A DNA stretch of 47,412 nt, from assembly GCA_045530865.1 (NCBI GenBank), contig JAZSCX010000009.1:1-47412 (forward strand), in the 5' to 3' direction. The stretch is from Avoscillospira sp045530865. Its GTDB lineage: Bacteria > Bacillota > Clostridia > Oscillospirales > Oscillospiraceae. The position numbers were made by a program, and so were the translations under genes. Position 1 is the stretch's first letter, and the number at the start of each line of letters is the position of its first letter. The notes beneath the pieces were generated by a model that searched no databases, was not told the DNA's origin, and worked only from the letters and a program-made list of their open reading frames with translations. Positions 1 to 8,769 of the stretch are shown here, piece by piece.

Positions 1-142
1 TAAAAAGTCCCACCACCAACTGAAGTTGGCAGCGGGGCAAGTATGCGATGGAAATACGCTTCGGGAGCCTTAAGGCTCTGCTGGTATCAGCCCCTTATAG
101 GGGCTGAGCAGGCCACCCGTTATACGGGTGGTCCTGACTATA
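1..142 (+). mobile_element. Hairpin array, possible IS200/IS605-type right end
   Basis: No gene is visible here. The stretch holds a run of adjacent short palindromes: around CCAACTGAAGTTGG, GAGCCTTAAGGCTC, AGCCCCTTATAGGGGCT and CCACCCGTTATACGGGTGG. A chain of hairpins of this sort is typical of the 3-prime end of IS200/IS605-family tnpB elements, where the region encodes a guide-like omega RNA. The tnpB gene would lie to the left of the window, so this assignment rests on pattern memory only. The last hairpin may also act as terminator for pfkA, which ends at 143. Confidence 0.35.
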
Positions 143-1120
143 TTATTGTCCGGTCATGGCTTCCAGCGCTTCCAACTGCTGCTGATTTAGCCCGCGCTTC
201 ATGGATAGGCCTTCTTCGATGTCCACATCAATCATGCTGCCGTTGTGGGAGCAGATCACACGGTTTGTCATACCTGCAGCCAGAACCTCTACGGCCTGGT
301 AGCCCATGCGGGTTGCCATTACACGGTCACGGGCAGAGGGTACGCCGCCGCGCTGAATATGGCCCAAAATGGTGACACGGGGACTGAGACCCAGTGCTTC
401 TTCGATTTGTGCACCGATTTTCATGGCGCTTCCGGCACCTTCGGCGACGACGATCATATAATGGGTCTTTCCGCTGAGCCTGGCGCGGCGGATTTTTTCC
501 ACCACATCCTTTTCAAAGTCAACGGGAACCTCCGGCATGAGAACCGCCGTCGCGCCAACAGCCAGACCGACATATAGCGCCAGATGACCGGCATTTCTGC
601 CCATGACCTCCACAACGGAGCAGCGCTCATGGGACTGCATGGTATCCCGCAGGCGGTCGATGGCGTCCACTGCTGTGTTGGAAGCGGTATCAAAGCCGAG
701 GGTGTAGTCGGTACAGACAATATCGTTGTCAATGGTTGCGGGGATGCCCACAACGGAGATGCCGTGCTTGGAAAGGGCTTCCGCGCCGCGGAAAGTACCA
801 TCTCCTCCGATCACAACTATTCCGTCCAGACCCAGCAGCTTGCAGGTGCCTGCTGCCCGTTTCTGGCCTTCCTCCGTGCGGAATTCATCACTCCGTGCTG
901 TGTATAGGATCGTGCCGCCGCGGTTGATGATATGGCTGACATTGGAGGAGTTCATAACCTTGATATCACCGCTGATCAGACCGCTATAGCCGCGGCGAAT
1001 GCCGACGCATTCAATTCCGCGATACAGACAGGCTCTTACAACTGCGCGGATGGCTGCGTTCATGCCAGGGGCGTCGCCGCCGCTGGTGAGGACTCCAATT
1101 CGTTTTACTGCATTTTCCAT
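143..1120 (-). CDS. pfkA: 6-phosphofructokinase
   Basis: Phosphorylates fructose-6-phosphate to fructose-1,6-bisphosphate, the committed step of glycolysis, in the cytosol. The 325-residue product matches the usual length of bacterial PfkA. It starts MENAVKRIGVLTSGGDAPG, has the nucleotide-binding loop VVIGGDGTFRGA near residue 100, the catalytic PATIDNDI motif near residue 125, and the substrate-binding EVMGRNAGHLA near residue 165. The GGDGT form points to the ATP-dependent rather than pyrophosphate-dependent type. I chose the ATG at 1120 because AAGGGG precedes it at good spacing; the open frame runs 27 codons further upstream without a better start. It has its own promoter and stands apart from the divergent ABC operon. 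Confidence 0.96.
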   Translation of the reverse strand: MENAVKRIGVLTSGGDAPGMNAAIRAVVRACLYRGIECVGIRRGYSGLISGDIKVMNSSNVSHIINRGGTILYTARSDEFRTEEGQKRAAGTCKLLGLDGIVVIGGDGTFRGAEALSKHGISVVGIPATIDNDIVCTDYTLGFDTASNTAVDAIDRLRDTMQSHERCSVVEVMGRNAGHLALYVGLAVGATAVLMPEVPVDFEKDVVEKIRRARLSGKTHYMIVVAEGAGSAMKIGAQIEEALGLSPRVTILGHIQRGGVPSARDRVMATRMGYQAVEVLAAGMTNRVICSHNGSMIDVDIEEGLSMKRGLNQQQLEALEAMTGQ

Positions 1121-1148
1121 AATGATTCCCCTTAACGGTATTTTGTAT

Positions 1149-1177
1149 ATTTTAGTTGTTTTTTTCCATAATGTAAA
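1149..1177 (-). promoter_or_regulatory. Promoter of pfkA
   Basis: On the minus strand a TTTACA -35 (1177-1172) and a TAAAAT -10 (1154-1149) are separated by 17 bp and end about 29 bp before the pfkA ATG. This fits a sigma-A type promoter. Confidence 0.6.
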
Positions 1178-1360
1178 GCCCCAGAATTTAAGAAATCTCA
1201 ATCGGAATCCATGTATGATTTTAAAGGATGAAATGGCAGAACAAAAATATTCTTTTACAACAGGAAACCTTTTACAGTTGTTTTCCGTCTATATAAGTAG
1301 ATGCCTTTGACGTATTCGGAGCCTGTTATTGTTAGTTAATATTTTGATACAGTTTTGTTG

Positions 1361-1389
1361 TTGCGGAAAAGTGTATCGTTATTTATAAT
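1361..1389 (+). promoter_or_regulatory. Promoter of the ABC transporter operon
   Basis: TTGCGG (1361-1366) and TATAAT (1384-1389) are 17 bp apart, followed by the ribosome site AGGAGG and the ATG at 1419. The upstream stretch 1178-1360 shows no gene. Confidence 0.65.
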
Positions 1390-1418
1390 ACAGTAAAAAA
1401 TATTTAGGAGGTACTGAC

Positions 1419-3863
1419 ATGAAGAAGAGATTGCTTGCTTTTTTACTGATTGCTGTTTTGCTGGTTGGCTTGTTTGCAGGATGCAGCAAGACGCAGGATC
1501 CGTCTGAGCCCGGCAGCTCCAATGAAACGAAGAAGCCTTCCAAACAGGATGAAGAAACTGTCAGCGCACTTGGGAAATATGCATTTAAGCCCAGATGGAT
1601 CCCGCTGGAGATTGAGGGCGAGCGTCAGCCGCAATATATCGGCAATTATGTGATTTCTGGTAATTCCATGTTCTTCTATGCGGAGTGTCTGGATAAGGAA
1701 GAACCGATGATCGATATCGTAACCGGTGAACCGATCATTGATGAGGTTACCGGCGAGCCCTTTATGCAGTCCTTTTTCCGGTCTTTTGTATTCCGGATGG
1801 ATCTGGACACGGGTATTGTTTCGGAACTGAGTTCTTTCGTTCCCTTTAAGGCACCGGAAGGCCACGAAGGCAATGCATACATCACTGCCATTCAGCCCGG
1901 CGCTGATGATACCATCTGGGTGACCGAACGGATTAACACCTGGTTTTTCGATCTTCCGGAGGACTTTGATCCTGAGGATCATAACCAGTATGATTACTAT
2001 ACGCAGGGCCTGAACAAGATGATGATGCACCAGCTGTCTGCCGATGGCAGCATTCTGCAGACTATTGAACTGACCGTGCCTCAGGATGTCTACCTGAGCA
2101 GATTGTTTGTGATGGACAGCGGGGAGATCGTCGGCTCCGACTGGCAGGGGATTCATATTTTCGATCAAAGCGGTCAGGAAACAGGTATGATCACCTGTGA
2201 ACAGGGCGTCAACAATATGTTCCAGCTGCCGGATGGTTCTCTGGCAGCATGGATCTGGCAGGAGGACGGCAGCTTCCTGAAGAAGATCGACCTGCAGGCC
2301 AAGGCCTTTGGCGAGGCAACGAAGCTGCATTACAATGCCTATGATATTTATTTCGGCAGCAGTGATTTTGATTATATCTATGCTTATAACGGTACCTTCT
2401 ATGGCTGCAAGGAAGGCGCTCCGGAGAGCGAAAAGCTGTTCTCCTGGATCGACTGCGATGTGGACAGCAGCAACCTCAACGGTGAGACCATCTTCGCCGC
2501 AGATGGCCGCGTATTCACACTGGAAGCAACCTACAATGATAAAGAGCAGAAACAGGAATACAGCCTGCTGGTGATGGATCCCGTGGATCCTGCCACTCTG
2601 CCTGTGAAGCAGGAGCTGGTTCTTGCCTGCTTCTACATGCCGTGGGATATGCGCTCCGAAATCGTCCAGTTTAACAGATCTCATGACGATGTGCGGATTG
2701 TGGTCAAGGAGTACTCCCAGTACGCCACGGAAGAGGATCCCTATGCCGGTCTGCAGAAGCTGAACACGGAGATCATGTCCGGCGTTATTCCCGATCTGTT
2801 TGTGATGAATGCGGAAGTGCCTGTTCAGAAGTATGAAGCACAGGGCATTTTCATGGATCTGTGGCCTCTGATTGACAGTGATGCAGAGTTCGGCAGAGAA
2901 GACCTGATGACCCACTTCTTTGATGCCTTGTCTGTGGATGGCAAACTCTATCAGATCACGGACAGCTTCAGCATCGCCACACTGGTTGGCAAGGAAAGTG
3001 TAGTCGGCTCCGGAAATACCTGGACCATGGATGATTTTATTGCCGCACTGGATGCACAGCCGGAGGATACCACCATCTTCGGCAATTATGACACGAAGGA
3101 ATCCATCCTGACCAACTTCATCAGCCGCAATGCCGAAAGCTTCATCGATTGGAAAACCATGCAGTGCAGCTTTGACAGTCAGGAATTCATCAACTATCTG
3201 AAATTTGCCAATCAGTTCCCGCTGGAAATCGATTACGAAAATATCGAATACAATTATGAACCGGAGGCAGCATTACTTCGTTCCGGCAGACAGATGCTGT
3301 ACCGAACCCATCTGTATTCCTTCGAATCTGTCATGTGGGCCAATGAGGTTTTCGCAGAAAAGGCCAATTTCATTGGTTATCCTACCATGAGCAACAATGG
3401 CAGCAGCTTCCAGATCGATGAAAGCATGGCGATTTCCGCATCCTGCAAAAATGTGGATGCGGCGTGGAGCTTTATCCGCACCTATCTGACGGAGGAGCAC
3501 CAGACGCAGGAATATATGTATGAATTCCCCACTAATAAGCACTCCTTCGATGTGCTGGTTGAGAAGAGTAAGGAAATCGATTATTACGAGGATTACGAAA
3601 CCGGTGAGCAGGTTCCTTCTCCCCGGATGACCATCTGGTATGGGGATGAAGAGCAGATCGAACTTTATGCTGTGTCCGATGAAGAAGTTGCGATTTTCAT
3701 GGAGATCTACAATAACTGCAGCAATTTCACTTCCTTCGATAACGAGATCAACAAGCTGATCCTGCAGGAAGCCAATGCCTTCTTCAACGGTCAGAAGACT
3801 GCCGAGGAAGCTGCCAGACTGATTCAGGACCGTGTTGGTCTGTATGTCATGGAAAATAGCTGA
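1419..3863 (+). CDS. Large extracellular solute-binding lipoprotein of an ABC importer
   Basis: The 814-residue protein opens with a lipoprotein signal peptide (MKKRLLAFLLIAVLLVGL) and the lipobox LFAGC, so it should be anchored outside the membrane. Residues from about 400 onward read like a family 1 sugar-binding protein (LACFYMPWDMRSEIVQFN, then PDLFVMNAEVPVQKYEAQG). The first 350 or so residues look like a beta-rich, propeller-like repeat domain, which makes the protein about twice the usual length of such receptors. It sits directly upstream of two sugar-type permeases and, further on, an ATPase, so it is probably the substrate receptor. The substrate cannot be read from sequence; a carbohydrate is the likeliest guess. 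Confidence 0.85.
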   Translation: MKKRLLAFLLIAVLLVGLFAGCSKTQDPSEPGSSNETKKPSKQDEETVSALGKYAFKPRWIPLEIEGERQPQYIGNYVISGNSMFFYAECLDKEEPMIDIVTGEPIIDEVTGEPFMQSFFRSFVFRMDLDTGIVSELSSFVPFKAPEGHEGNAYITAIQPGADDTIWVTERINTWFFDLPEDFDPEDHNQYDYYTQGLNKMMMHQLSADGSILQTIELTVPQDVYLSRLFVMDSGEIVGSDWQGIHIFDQSGQETGMITCEQGVNNMFQLPDGSLAAWIWQEDGSFLKKIDLQAKAFGEATKLHYNAYDIYFGSSDFDYIYAYNGTFYGCKEGAPESEKLFSWIDCDVDSSNLNGETIFAADGRVFTLEATYNDKEQKQEYSLLVMDPVDPATLPVKQELVLACFYMPWDMRSEIVQFNRSHDDVRIVVKEYSQYATEEDPYAGLQKLNTEIMSGVIPDLFVMNAEVPVQKYEAQGIFMDLWPLIDSDAEFGREDLMTHFFDALSVDGKLYQITDSFSIATLVGKESVVGSGNTWTMDDFIAALDAQPEDTTIFGNYDTKESILTNFISRNAESFIDWKTMQCSFDSQEFINYLKFANQFPLEIDYENIEYNYEPEAALLRSGRQMLYRTHLYSFESVMWANEVFAEKANFIGYPTMSNNGSSFQIDESMAISASCKNVDAAWSFIRTYLTEEHQTQEYMYEFPTNKHSFDVLVEKSKEIDYYEDYETGEQVPSPRMTIWYGDEEQIELYAVSDEEVAIFMEIYNNCSNFTSFDNEINKLILQEANAFFNGQKTAEEAARLIQDRVGLYVMENS

Positions 3864-3906
3864 TACTGGAAGATTTAGTGTTTTTGCTTTCCTGCTAACA
3901 CAGATA

Positions 3907-3935
3907 TTGTGTTATGTATCCAAATGCGCTATAAT
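3907..3935 (+). promoter_or_regulatory. Possible internal promoter before the permease genes
   Basis: TTGTGT (3907-3912) and a perfect TATAAT (3930-3935) lie 17 bp apart in the 80-bp gap after the binding-protein gene. It could allow the permeases to be expressed at a different level from the lipoprotein. If used, transcription would begin about at the annotated ATG, favouring a slightly later start codon. Confidence 0.5.
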
Positions 3936-3943
3936 AGGAAAAA

Positions 3944-4891
3944 ATGAGAAAGGCGGGGGCGTCTGTGTTGAAAACGAAGAGAAAAATAAATACGCAGGCT
4001 CCCCGCCTGCACAGACGGGGCAGCCTTAGCGGAAAAGCAAAGGATCTGCTGCGGGCGTCCTGCTTTCTGGGCCCGAGCTTTCTGGGTGTACTGCTGTTTT
4101 TCATTCTTCCGTTTTGCGTCGTCATTTATTATTCCTTTATTTACGGCCCCATGAATCACAGCTTTGCCGGACTGCAGAATTACAAAAATGTTTTCCAAAA
4201 TAATGCGTTCAAGATCGCAGTGAAGAACACCCTGACCTTCACTGGCATTGCCGTGCCTCTTTCGGTGGTACTTTCTATGGCGCTTGCACTGATGCTGGAA
4301 TGCCGAATCCCCATGAAAAGTCAGTTCCGTACGTTTTTTCTTAGTCCTATGGTGGTGCCCATTGCCTCGGTTATTCTCGTCTGGCAGGTTCTGTTTCACC
4401 AGAATGGCGCGGTCAACGAGTTCCTTTCTGTGTTCGGATGGGAAAAGGTGGACTGGCTCAAATCGGATTATTGTAAAATCGTCATTATTGTCCTGTTCCT
4501 GTGGAAAAATCTGGGCTATTTTATGATATTGTTCATGGCAGCCCTGAACAATATTCCCAAAACACTTCTGGAGGTTGCCGATGTGGAGGGCGCTTCCGCA
4601 GCCCATAAATTTTTTAATATCAAGCTGCGGTATCTGTCACCCACGGTTCTGTTCGTGACGATCCTTTCCATCATCAATTCCTTTAAGGTGTTTCGGGAGA
4701 TCTACCTGCTCACCGGTGCTTATCCCTACACAGGCCTTTACATGATGCAGCATTTCATGAACAATATGTTTGCCGGATCGGATTATCAGCGGTTGTCGGC
4801 TGCGGCCGTGTTTATGGCGCTGGCTATGATCGTGCTGATCGCCCTCCTCTTTGCGGCGGAAAATCGCTTCGGAAAGGATGTGGAAGGATGA
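3944..4891 (+). CDS. Sugar ABC transporter permease (MalF/UgpA type)
   Basis: Integral membrane subunit of the importer. Six hydrophobic segments are visible (for example GPSFLGVLLFFILPFCVVIY and IVIIVLFLWKNLGYFMILFM). The cytoplasmic EAA loop that contacts the ATPase reads EVADVEGASAAHKFFNIKLR. The length of about 315 residues is normal. The start is uncertain: ATG at 3944 has a weak AGGA before it, while GTG at 3965 follows a GGCGGGG stretch and would suit the promoter at 3907-3935. The stop overlaps the next gene by 4 bp, so the two permeases are translationally coupled. Confidence 0.88.
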   Translation: MRKAGASVLKTKRKINTQAPRLHRRGSLSGKAKDLLRASCFLGPSFLGVLLFFILPFCVVIYYSFIYGPMNHSFAGLQNYKNVFQNNAFKIAVKNTLTFTGIAVPLSVVLSMALALMLECRIPMKSQFRTFFLSPMVVPIASVILVWQVLFHQNGAVNEFLSVFGWEKVDWLKSDYCKIVIIVLFLWKNLGYFMILFMAALNNIPKTLLEVADVEGASAAHKFFNIKLRYLSPTVLFVTILSIINSFKVFREIYLLTGAYPYTGLYMMQHFMNNMFAGSDYQRLSAAAVFMALAMIVLIALLFAAENRFGKDVEG

Positions 4892-5772
4892 AAAAGAAAC
4901 ATTATGTGGGCCGTACCATCCTGACGATCCTTGCGGCAGTCTACGCATTTTCTTTTTTGCTGCCGACCCTTGTGACCTTTACCAACTCTTTTATGACACA
5001 ATCGGAGATCACGGCAAATTACGGCAAGGTCTTTGAAACTGCTGTTGATAACGGCGGTGGCTATATTGCCGACCAGATCAATCTGAAATTCATTCCGGAC
5101 AAGGTCAGCTTTACCCAGTATATTACGGTTCTATTCCGCAGCCCAGAATATTTGCTGAAATTCTGGAACTCTGTCATTCTTGTGGTGCCCATCGTTCTGG
5201 GTCAGCTTGCCGTGGCCTCCATTGCGGCCTATGGGTTTACCCGCTGGAGAGGGAAGGTCAGTGATGTGATCTTCTTCACCTATGTGATTTTGATGCTCAT
5301 GCCCTATCAGGTCACGCTGGTTCCCAACTATCTGGTCAGCAAGTGGTTCGGAATCTACAATACCCGCTGGGCTATTCTGCTGCCCGGTACATTTGCGCCG
5401 TTTTCGGTATTTTTGCTGACGAAGTTTATGCGGCGCATTCCCAATTCGCTGATCGAGGCGTCCAAACTGGATGGCTCCACCGAATGGCAGATTTTTAAGA
5501 ATATCTGCCTGCCCCAATGCCGCTCAGCGCTGTATTCCATCGCCATTCTGGTGTTTATCGATTACTGGAACATGGTGGAGCAGCCCCTGATTTTGCTGGA
5601 GGATGTGTCGCAGCAGCCGCTGTCGGTTTATCTCTCCACCATCAATACCGGTGAGATCGGCATTGCGTTTGCCATTGCAGTGGTTTATATGCTTCCCGGC
5701 CTTCTGCTGTTCCTTCATGGCGAGGCTTATCTTGTAGAAGGCATTGCACATTCCGGATCCGTAAAGGGTTAA
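4888..5772 (+). CDS. Sugar ABC transporter permease (MalG/UgpE type)
   Basis: Second membrane subunit of the importer, 294 residues. It has an N-terminal membrane segment, an extracytoplasmic loop, a core of further segments and the EAA loop EASKLDGSTEWQIFKNICLP. The ATG overlaps the stop of the preceding permease, the usual arrangement for the MalF/MalG pair. It should form a heterodimer with that protein and dock on the ATPase encoded at 8770. Confidence 0.9.
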   Translation: MKKKHYVGRTILTILAAVYAFSFLLPTLVTFTNSFMTQSEITANYGKVFETAVDNGGGYIADQINLKFIPDKVSFTQYITVLFRSPEYLLKFWNSVILVVPIVLGQLAVASIAAYGFTRWRGKVSDVIFFTYVILMLMPYQVTLVPNYLVSKWFGIYNTRWAILLPGTFAPFSVFLLTKFMRRIPNSLIEASKLDGSTEWQIFKNICLPQCRSALYSIAILVFIDYWNMVEQPLILLEDVSQQPLSVYLSTINTGEIGIAFAIAVVYMLPGLLLFLHGEAYLVEGIAHSGSVKG

Positions 5773-5785
5773 AAGAGGAGTACTT

Positions 5786-7711
5786 ATGGAAAAAACAAAG
5801 ACGAATAAACGGGAATGGGTAAAAACAGTTCTGATCATTTTTCTTGTGATCATGCTGATCTTGACCTTTTTCTCCAATACCATTATGAATCGCTCTCTTC
5901 CGGAAGTGGCAACGCAGACGGTATATTCCGGTACCATCAATGCCAAGATCCGCGGAAGCGGCACCATTTCTGCCAACGAGACCTATGATGTGACCCTGAG
6001 CCAGACCAGAAAGGTCAAAAGCGTCATGGTCCGTACCGGTGACGAAGTGCAGGTGGGCGATCTGCTGCTGACTCTGGAACCTATGGACAGTCAGGAACTG
6101 CAACAGGCAAAAGATATGCTTGCCGATATGGAGCTGGCGTATCAGAAGCGGCTTATAGAAGAATCCAATGCTTCGTCCAGAGAGGATCGCCAAACCCAAA
6201 AGCTTCGGGATGCTTATAATGAAGCCCTGCAGAACTATCAGCGCTACAGCAATGTGGATCCGGATAAGATTGAGGCAGAGAAAAGCAACGCTGAACTTAT
6301 CTTGAAGAATCTGGAGCGCGATCTCAAGGATGTGAACAATGAGCTGCAGGATGTCCGTGATGCTTTGAGTGACTACCAGTCCGATATTTCCGAATTGGAG
6401 CAGGAGGCAGCTGCTGCAGACTCTGTTATTTTTGAAGCACAGAATAAGATTGCGCAGATATCTGATACGGTTGTAACGTTGGATCGCGACAGATATATAC
6501 ATGAAAACGATTACAATGCACTGCTTGATTACGCAACTTCCTGCGGCGATGGTTATGCAGAGGGTGATGTTGCGGTTCGCATGGCAGCTTTTGCGGAGGA
6601 CTATTTACTGCTGACGTCCATGTCCGGTATTGATGAAGCATATGCACAGCAACTTGGCAATGCATATGACACGTTAATTGTTGATGTTGATGCAGTTCTC
6701 GCACAGACAGATTATTTAATGCCGGTTGCTGCAGATCAGATTTTTTCTGATATTTATCGTTTTGTTGTTTCCGTAGCCAGTTCGAAAATTGCAGATCTGG
6801 AAGCAGCAATTCATGCTGCCAGCATGGCGCAAGCCAGACTGGATGATGCTTACCATGTTATTTCCCAATTTGAATATTCTATCAAGGTTCTGGAAGATCA
6901 TGCAGATAATTACGCAGAGGTCATTGAAGATCAGCAGGATCTGATCAACGACCTTACCAGCGCCACAGGTGCTGCTGCGGCGCTGAAGGCGGCAGAAGAA
7001 GCACTGGAAGACAGATTGTTTGAGCTCAGTTTGAGTGATTCCTCTTCTCTGGATGTGCAAAAAGAGAAAGAAGCCATCGAAAAGCAAAAGGAACTGATCG
7101 AGACCCTCTCTGCTGAGGCTGACGGACAGGATATATATTCCACTGTCTCAGGCGTTGTCAGTACCATTCACACCTCTGCGGGCAATACCATCGGTGCAGA
7201 GATGCCCGTAATGTCCATCACCATAGCCGACCGTGGCTATACTATGCAGATCCCTGTTACCGTGGAGCAGGCCAGAAAGGTAACTATCGGCGATACGGCT
7301 GAGATCACCAACTACTGGTACGGAAATATCACCGCCACTCTAGAAAATATCATCAATGATCCCCAGAATATGACCGGCGGTAAAATTCTGATGTTCCGCC
7401 TGACCGGCGACGAGCTTCAGGCGGGCACCAACCTGACCCTGTCCATCGGTCAGCGCAGCGCCAACTATGATACGTTGGTGCCCAACAGCGCCATCCGAAC
7501 CGATTCTAACGGTAAGTTTGTGCTGGTCATTGTGGCAAAGCCCAGCCCCCTCGGCAACCGTTATATTGCAACCAGAGCCGATGTGCAGGTTTTGGCATCC
7601 GATGACACTACTTCTGCCGTCAGCGGACTGGCCTACGGTGATTTTGTGATCACCACCTCCACCATTCCCATTGAGGCCGGTAACCAGGTGAGGCTGGTGG
7701 ACAACGGATGA
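5786..7711 (+). CDS. HlyD/YknX-like membrane-fusion (periplasmic adaptor) protein
   Basis: The 641-residue protein has one N-terminal membrane segment (VLIIFLVIMLILTFF) and a split lipoyl-like/beta-barrel pattern (IRGSGTISANETYDVTLSQ, then SGVVSTIHTSAGNTIG near the end). A long central alpha-helical, probably coiled-coil region runs from about residue 100 to 440. This is the architecture of adaptor subunits in tripartite efflux or MacAB/YknXYZ systems. RBS GAGGAG lies 6 bp before the ATG. Its place between sugar permeases and their ATPase is unusual. The next gene overlaps its stop by 4 bp and encodes a MacB-like ectodomain, so these two probably work as a pair. Confidence 0.8.
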   Translation: MEKTKTNKREWVKTVLIIFLVIMLILTFFSNTIMNRSLPEVATQTVYSGTINAKIRGSGTISANETYDVTLSQTRKVKSVMVRTGDEVQVGDLLLTLEPMDSQELQQAKDMLADMELAYQKRLIEESNASSREDRQTQKLRDAYNEALQNYQRYSNVDPDKIEAEKSNAELILKNLERDLKDVNNELQDVRDALSDYQSDISELEQEAAAADSVIFEAQNKIAQISDTVVTLDRDRYIHENDYNALLDYATSCGDGYAEGDVAVRMAAFAEDYLLLTSMSGIDEAYAQQLGNAYDTLIVDVDAVLAQTDYLMPVAADQIFSDIYRFVVSVASSKIADLEAAIHAASMAQARLDDAYHVISQFEYSIKVLEDHADNYAEVIEDQQDLINDLTSATGAAAALKAAEEALEDRLFELSLSDSSSLDVQKEKEAIEKQKELIETLSAEADGQDIYSTVSGVVSTIHTSAGNTIGAEMPVMSITIADRGYTMQIPVTVEQARKVTIGDTAEITNYWYGNITATLENIINDPQNMTGGKILMFRLTGDELQAGTNLTLSIGQRSANYDTLVPNSAIRTDSNGKFVLVIVAKPSPLGNRYIATRADVQVLASDDTTSAVSGLAYGDFVITTSTIPIEAGNQVRLVDNG

Positions 7712-8766
7712 AAATACGTGTCGATAAAAGAAAATGGCATCTGGCAATTGTAAATGCTGTTCTGATCCTGCTGTTTTTCGTTTGTCTGGTCGTGTTTGGT
7801 GTTCTTTCCCGAAAACTCCTCTCTGTTGATGCAGCGCATCGTTGGCGCAATGGAAACGAAATGCGTTTTGCACAGATTGGCTGTTTTATGCCGGTAGATG
7901 CGCCAAAATCTGAGGAAGAGATATTTCAATTCCGAGGAACGCTTGATCAGAAGATGGTGGATGCATCGCTGGAGGCTCCCGTCAACGGTTCACTCTACAG
8001 CGACGCCTACAGCGGCGAAGCAAAGCTGACTGTAAATGGCGAAAACGGCAGTACAGAAGTAAAAGCAGTTGGTGTGGGCGGGAACTTCTTTCTGTTTCAT
8101 CCGCTGCAGCTGCTCAGCGGTAGCTATATCTATGAGTCAGATCTGATGCAGGATCGCGTCATTCTGGATGAGACTGTCGCATGGCAGCTGTTCGGCGGTT
8201 CCAATGTAGCCGGTCAGACAGTTTCCATTCAGGGTGAATCCTATTATGTGGCTGGCGTCATTCGCCGTGAGAGCGATTTTGCGTCCATAGAAGCATATGG
8301 TGACGGTGCGGGCATTTTCCTCTCCTACAGCGCCTTGCAGAAGCTCACACAGGCAGGGATTTCCTGCTATGAGATCGTGCTGCCCGATATGATCTCCGGT
8401 TTTGGCTTGTCTCTTGTAAAGGAGAATTTCAGTGTCGGCACCAGTGATGTTGTGCAGAATACAGGGCGATTTTCTGTTTCCGGTCTGCTGCGGGTAATAG
8501 GCGATTTCGGAAGCCGCTCTATGCGAAACAACGGCGTCATTTATCCCTATTGGGAAAATGCAGTCCGCATGATCGAGGATTATCTTGCGCTGCTGCTGAT
8601 TCTAATGATTGTATTTGCAATCTGCCCGGTTGTCAGCGGAATTGTTCTGGTCATTCGCATGACGATCCGTGGATATCGGATTGCAGCCAGAAACATTCCA
8701 AAAGCAGCGATCTCGGTTCGGGAGCGTGCCCGGGAAAAACGATACGCAAAAAGAGGGGAGGGTTGA
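7708..8766 (+). CDS. MacB-like periplasmic core membrane protein, short form
   Basis: The 352-residue protein has an N-terminal membrane segment (AIVNAVLILLFFVCLVVFG), then a roughly 220-residue extracytoplasmic domain of the MacB_PCD kind (FFLFHPLQLLSGSYI, RVILDETVAWQLFGGSNVAG). Near the end is one more membrane stretch (LALLLILMIVFAICPVVSG). A full MacB/FtsX permease would have three C-terminal segments, so this is reduced. It overlaps the adaptor gene by 4 bp and is followed 3 bp later by the ATPase gene. Its role is unknown; it may modulate the importer or form a partial efflux assembly. Confidence 0.7.
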   Translation: MKIRVDKRKWHLAIVNAVLILLFFVCLVVFGVLSRKLLSVDAAHRWRNGNEMRFAQIGCFMPVDAPKSEEEIFQFRGTLDQKMVDASLEAPVNGSLYSDAYSGEAKLTVNGENGSTEVKAVGVGGNFFLFHPLQLLSGSYIYESDLMQDRVILDETVAWQLFGGSNVAGQTVSIQGESYYVAGVIRRESDFASIEAYGDGAGIFLSYSALQKLTQAGISCYEIVLPDMISGFGLSLVKENFSVGTSDVVQNTGRFSVSGLLRVIGDFGSRSMRNNGVIYPYWENAVRMIEDYLALLLILMIVFAICPVVSGIVLVIRMTIRGYRIAARNIPKAAISVRERAREKRYAKRGEG

Positions 8767-8769
8767 CCT

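Noticed and set aside
1443..2915. 490-codon open frame on the minus strand
   Set aside because: It is opposite the solute-binding lipoprotein gene, which has a signal peptide, lipobox and promoter. The minus frame looks random.
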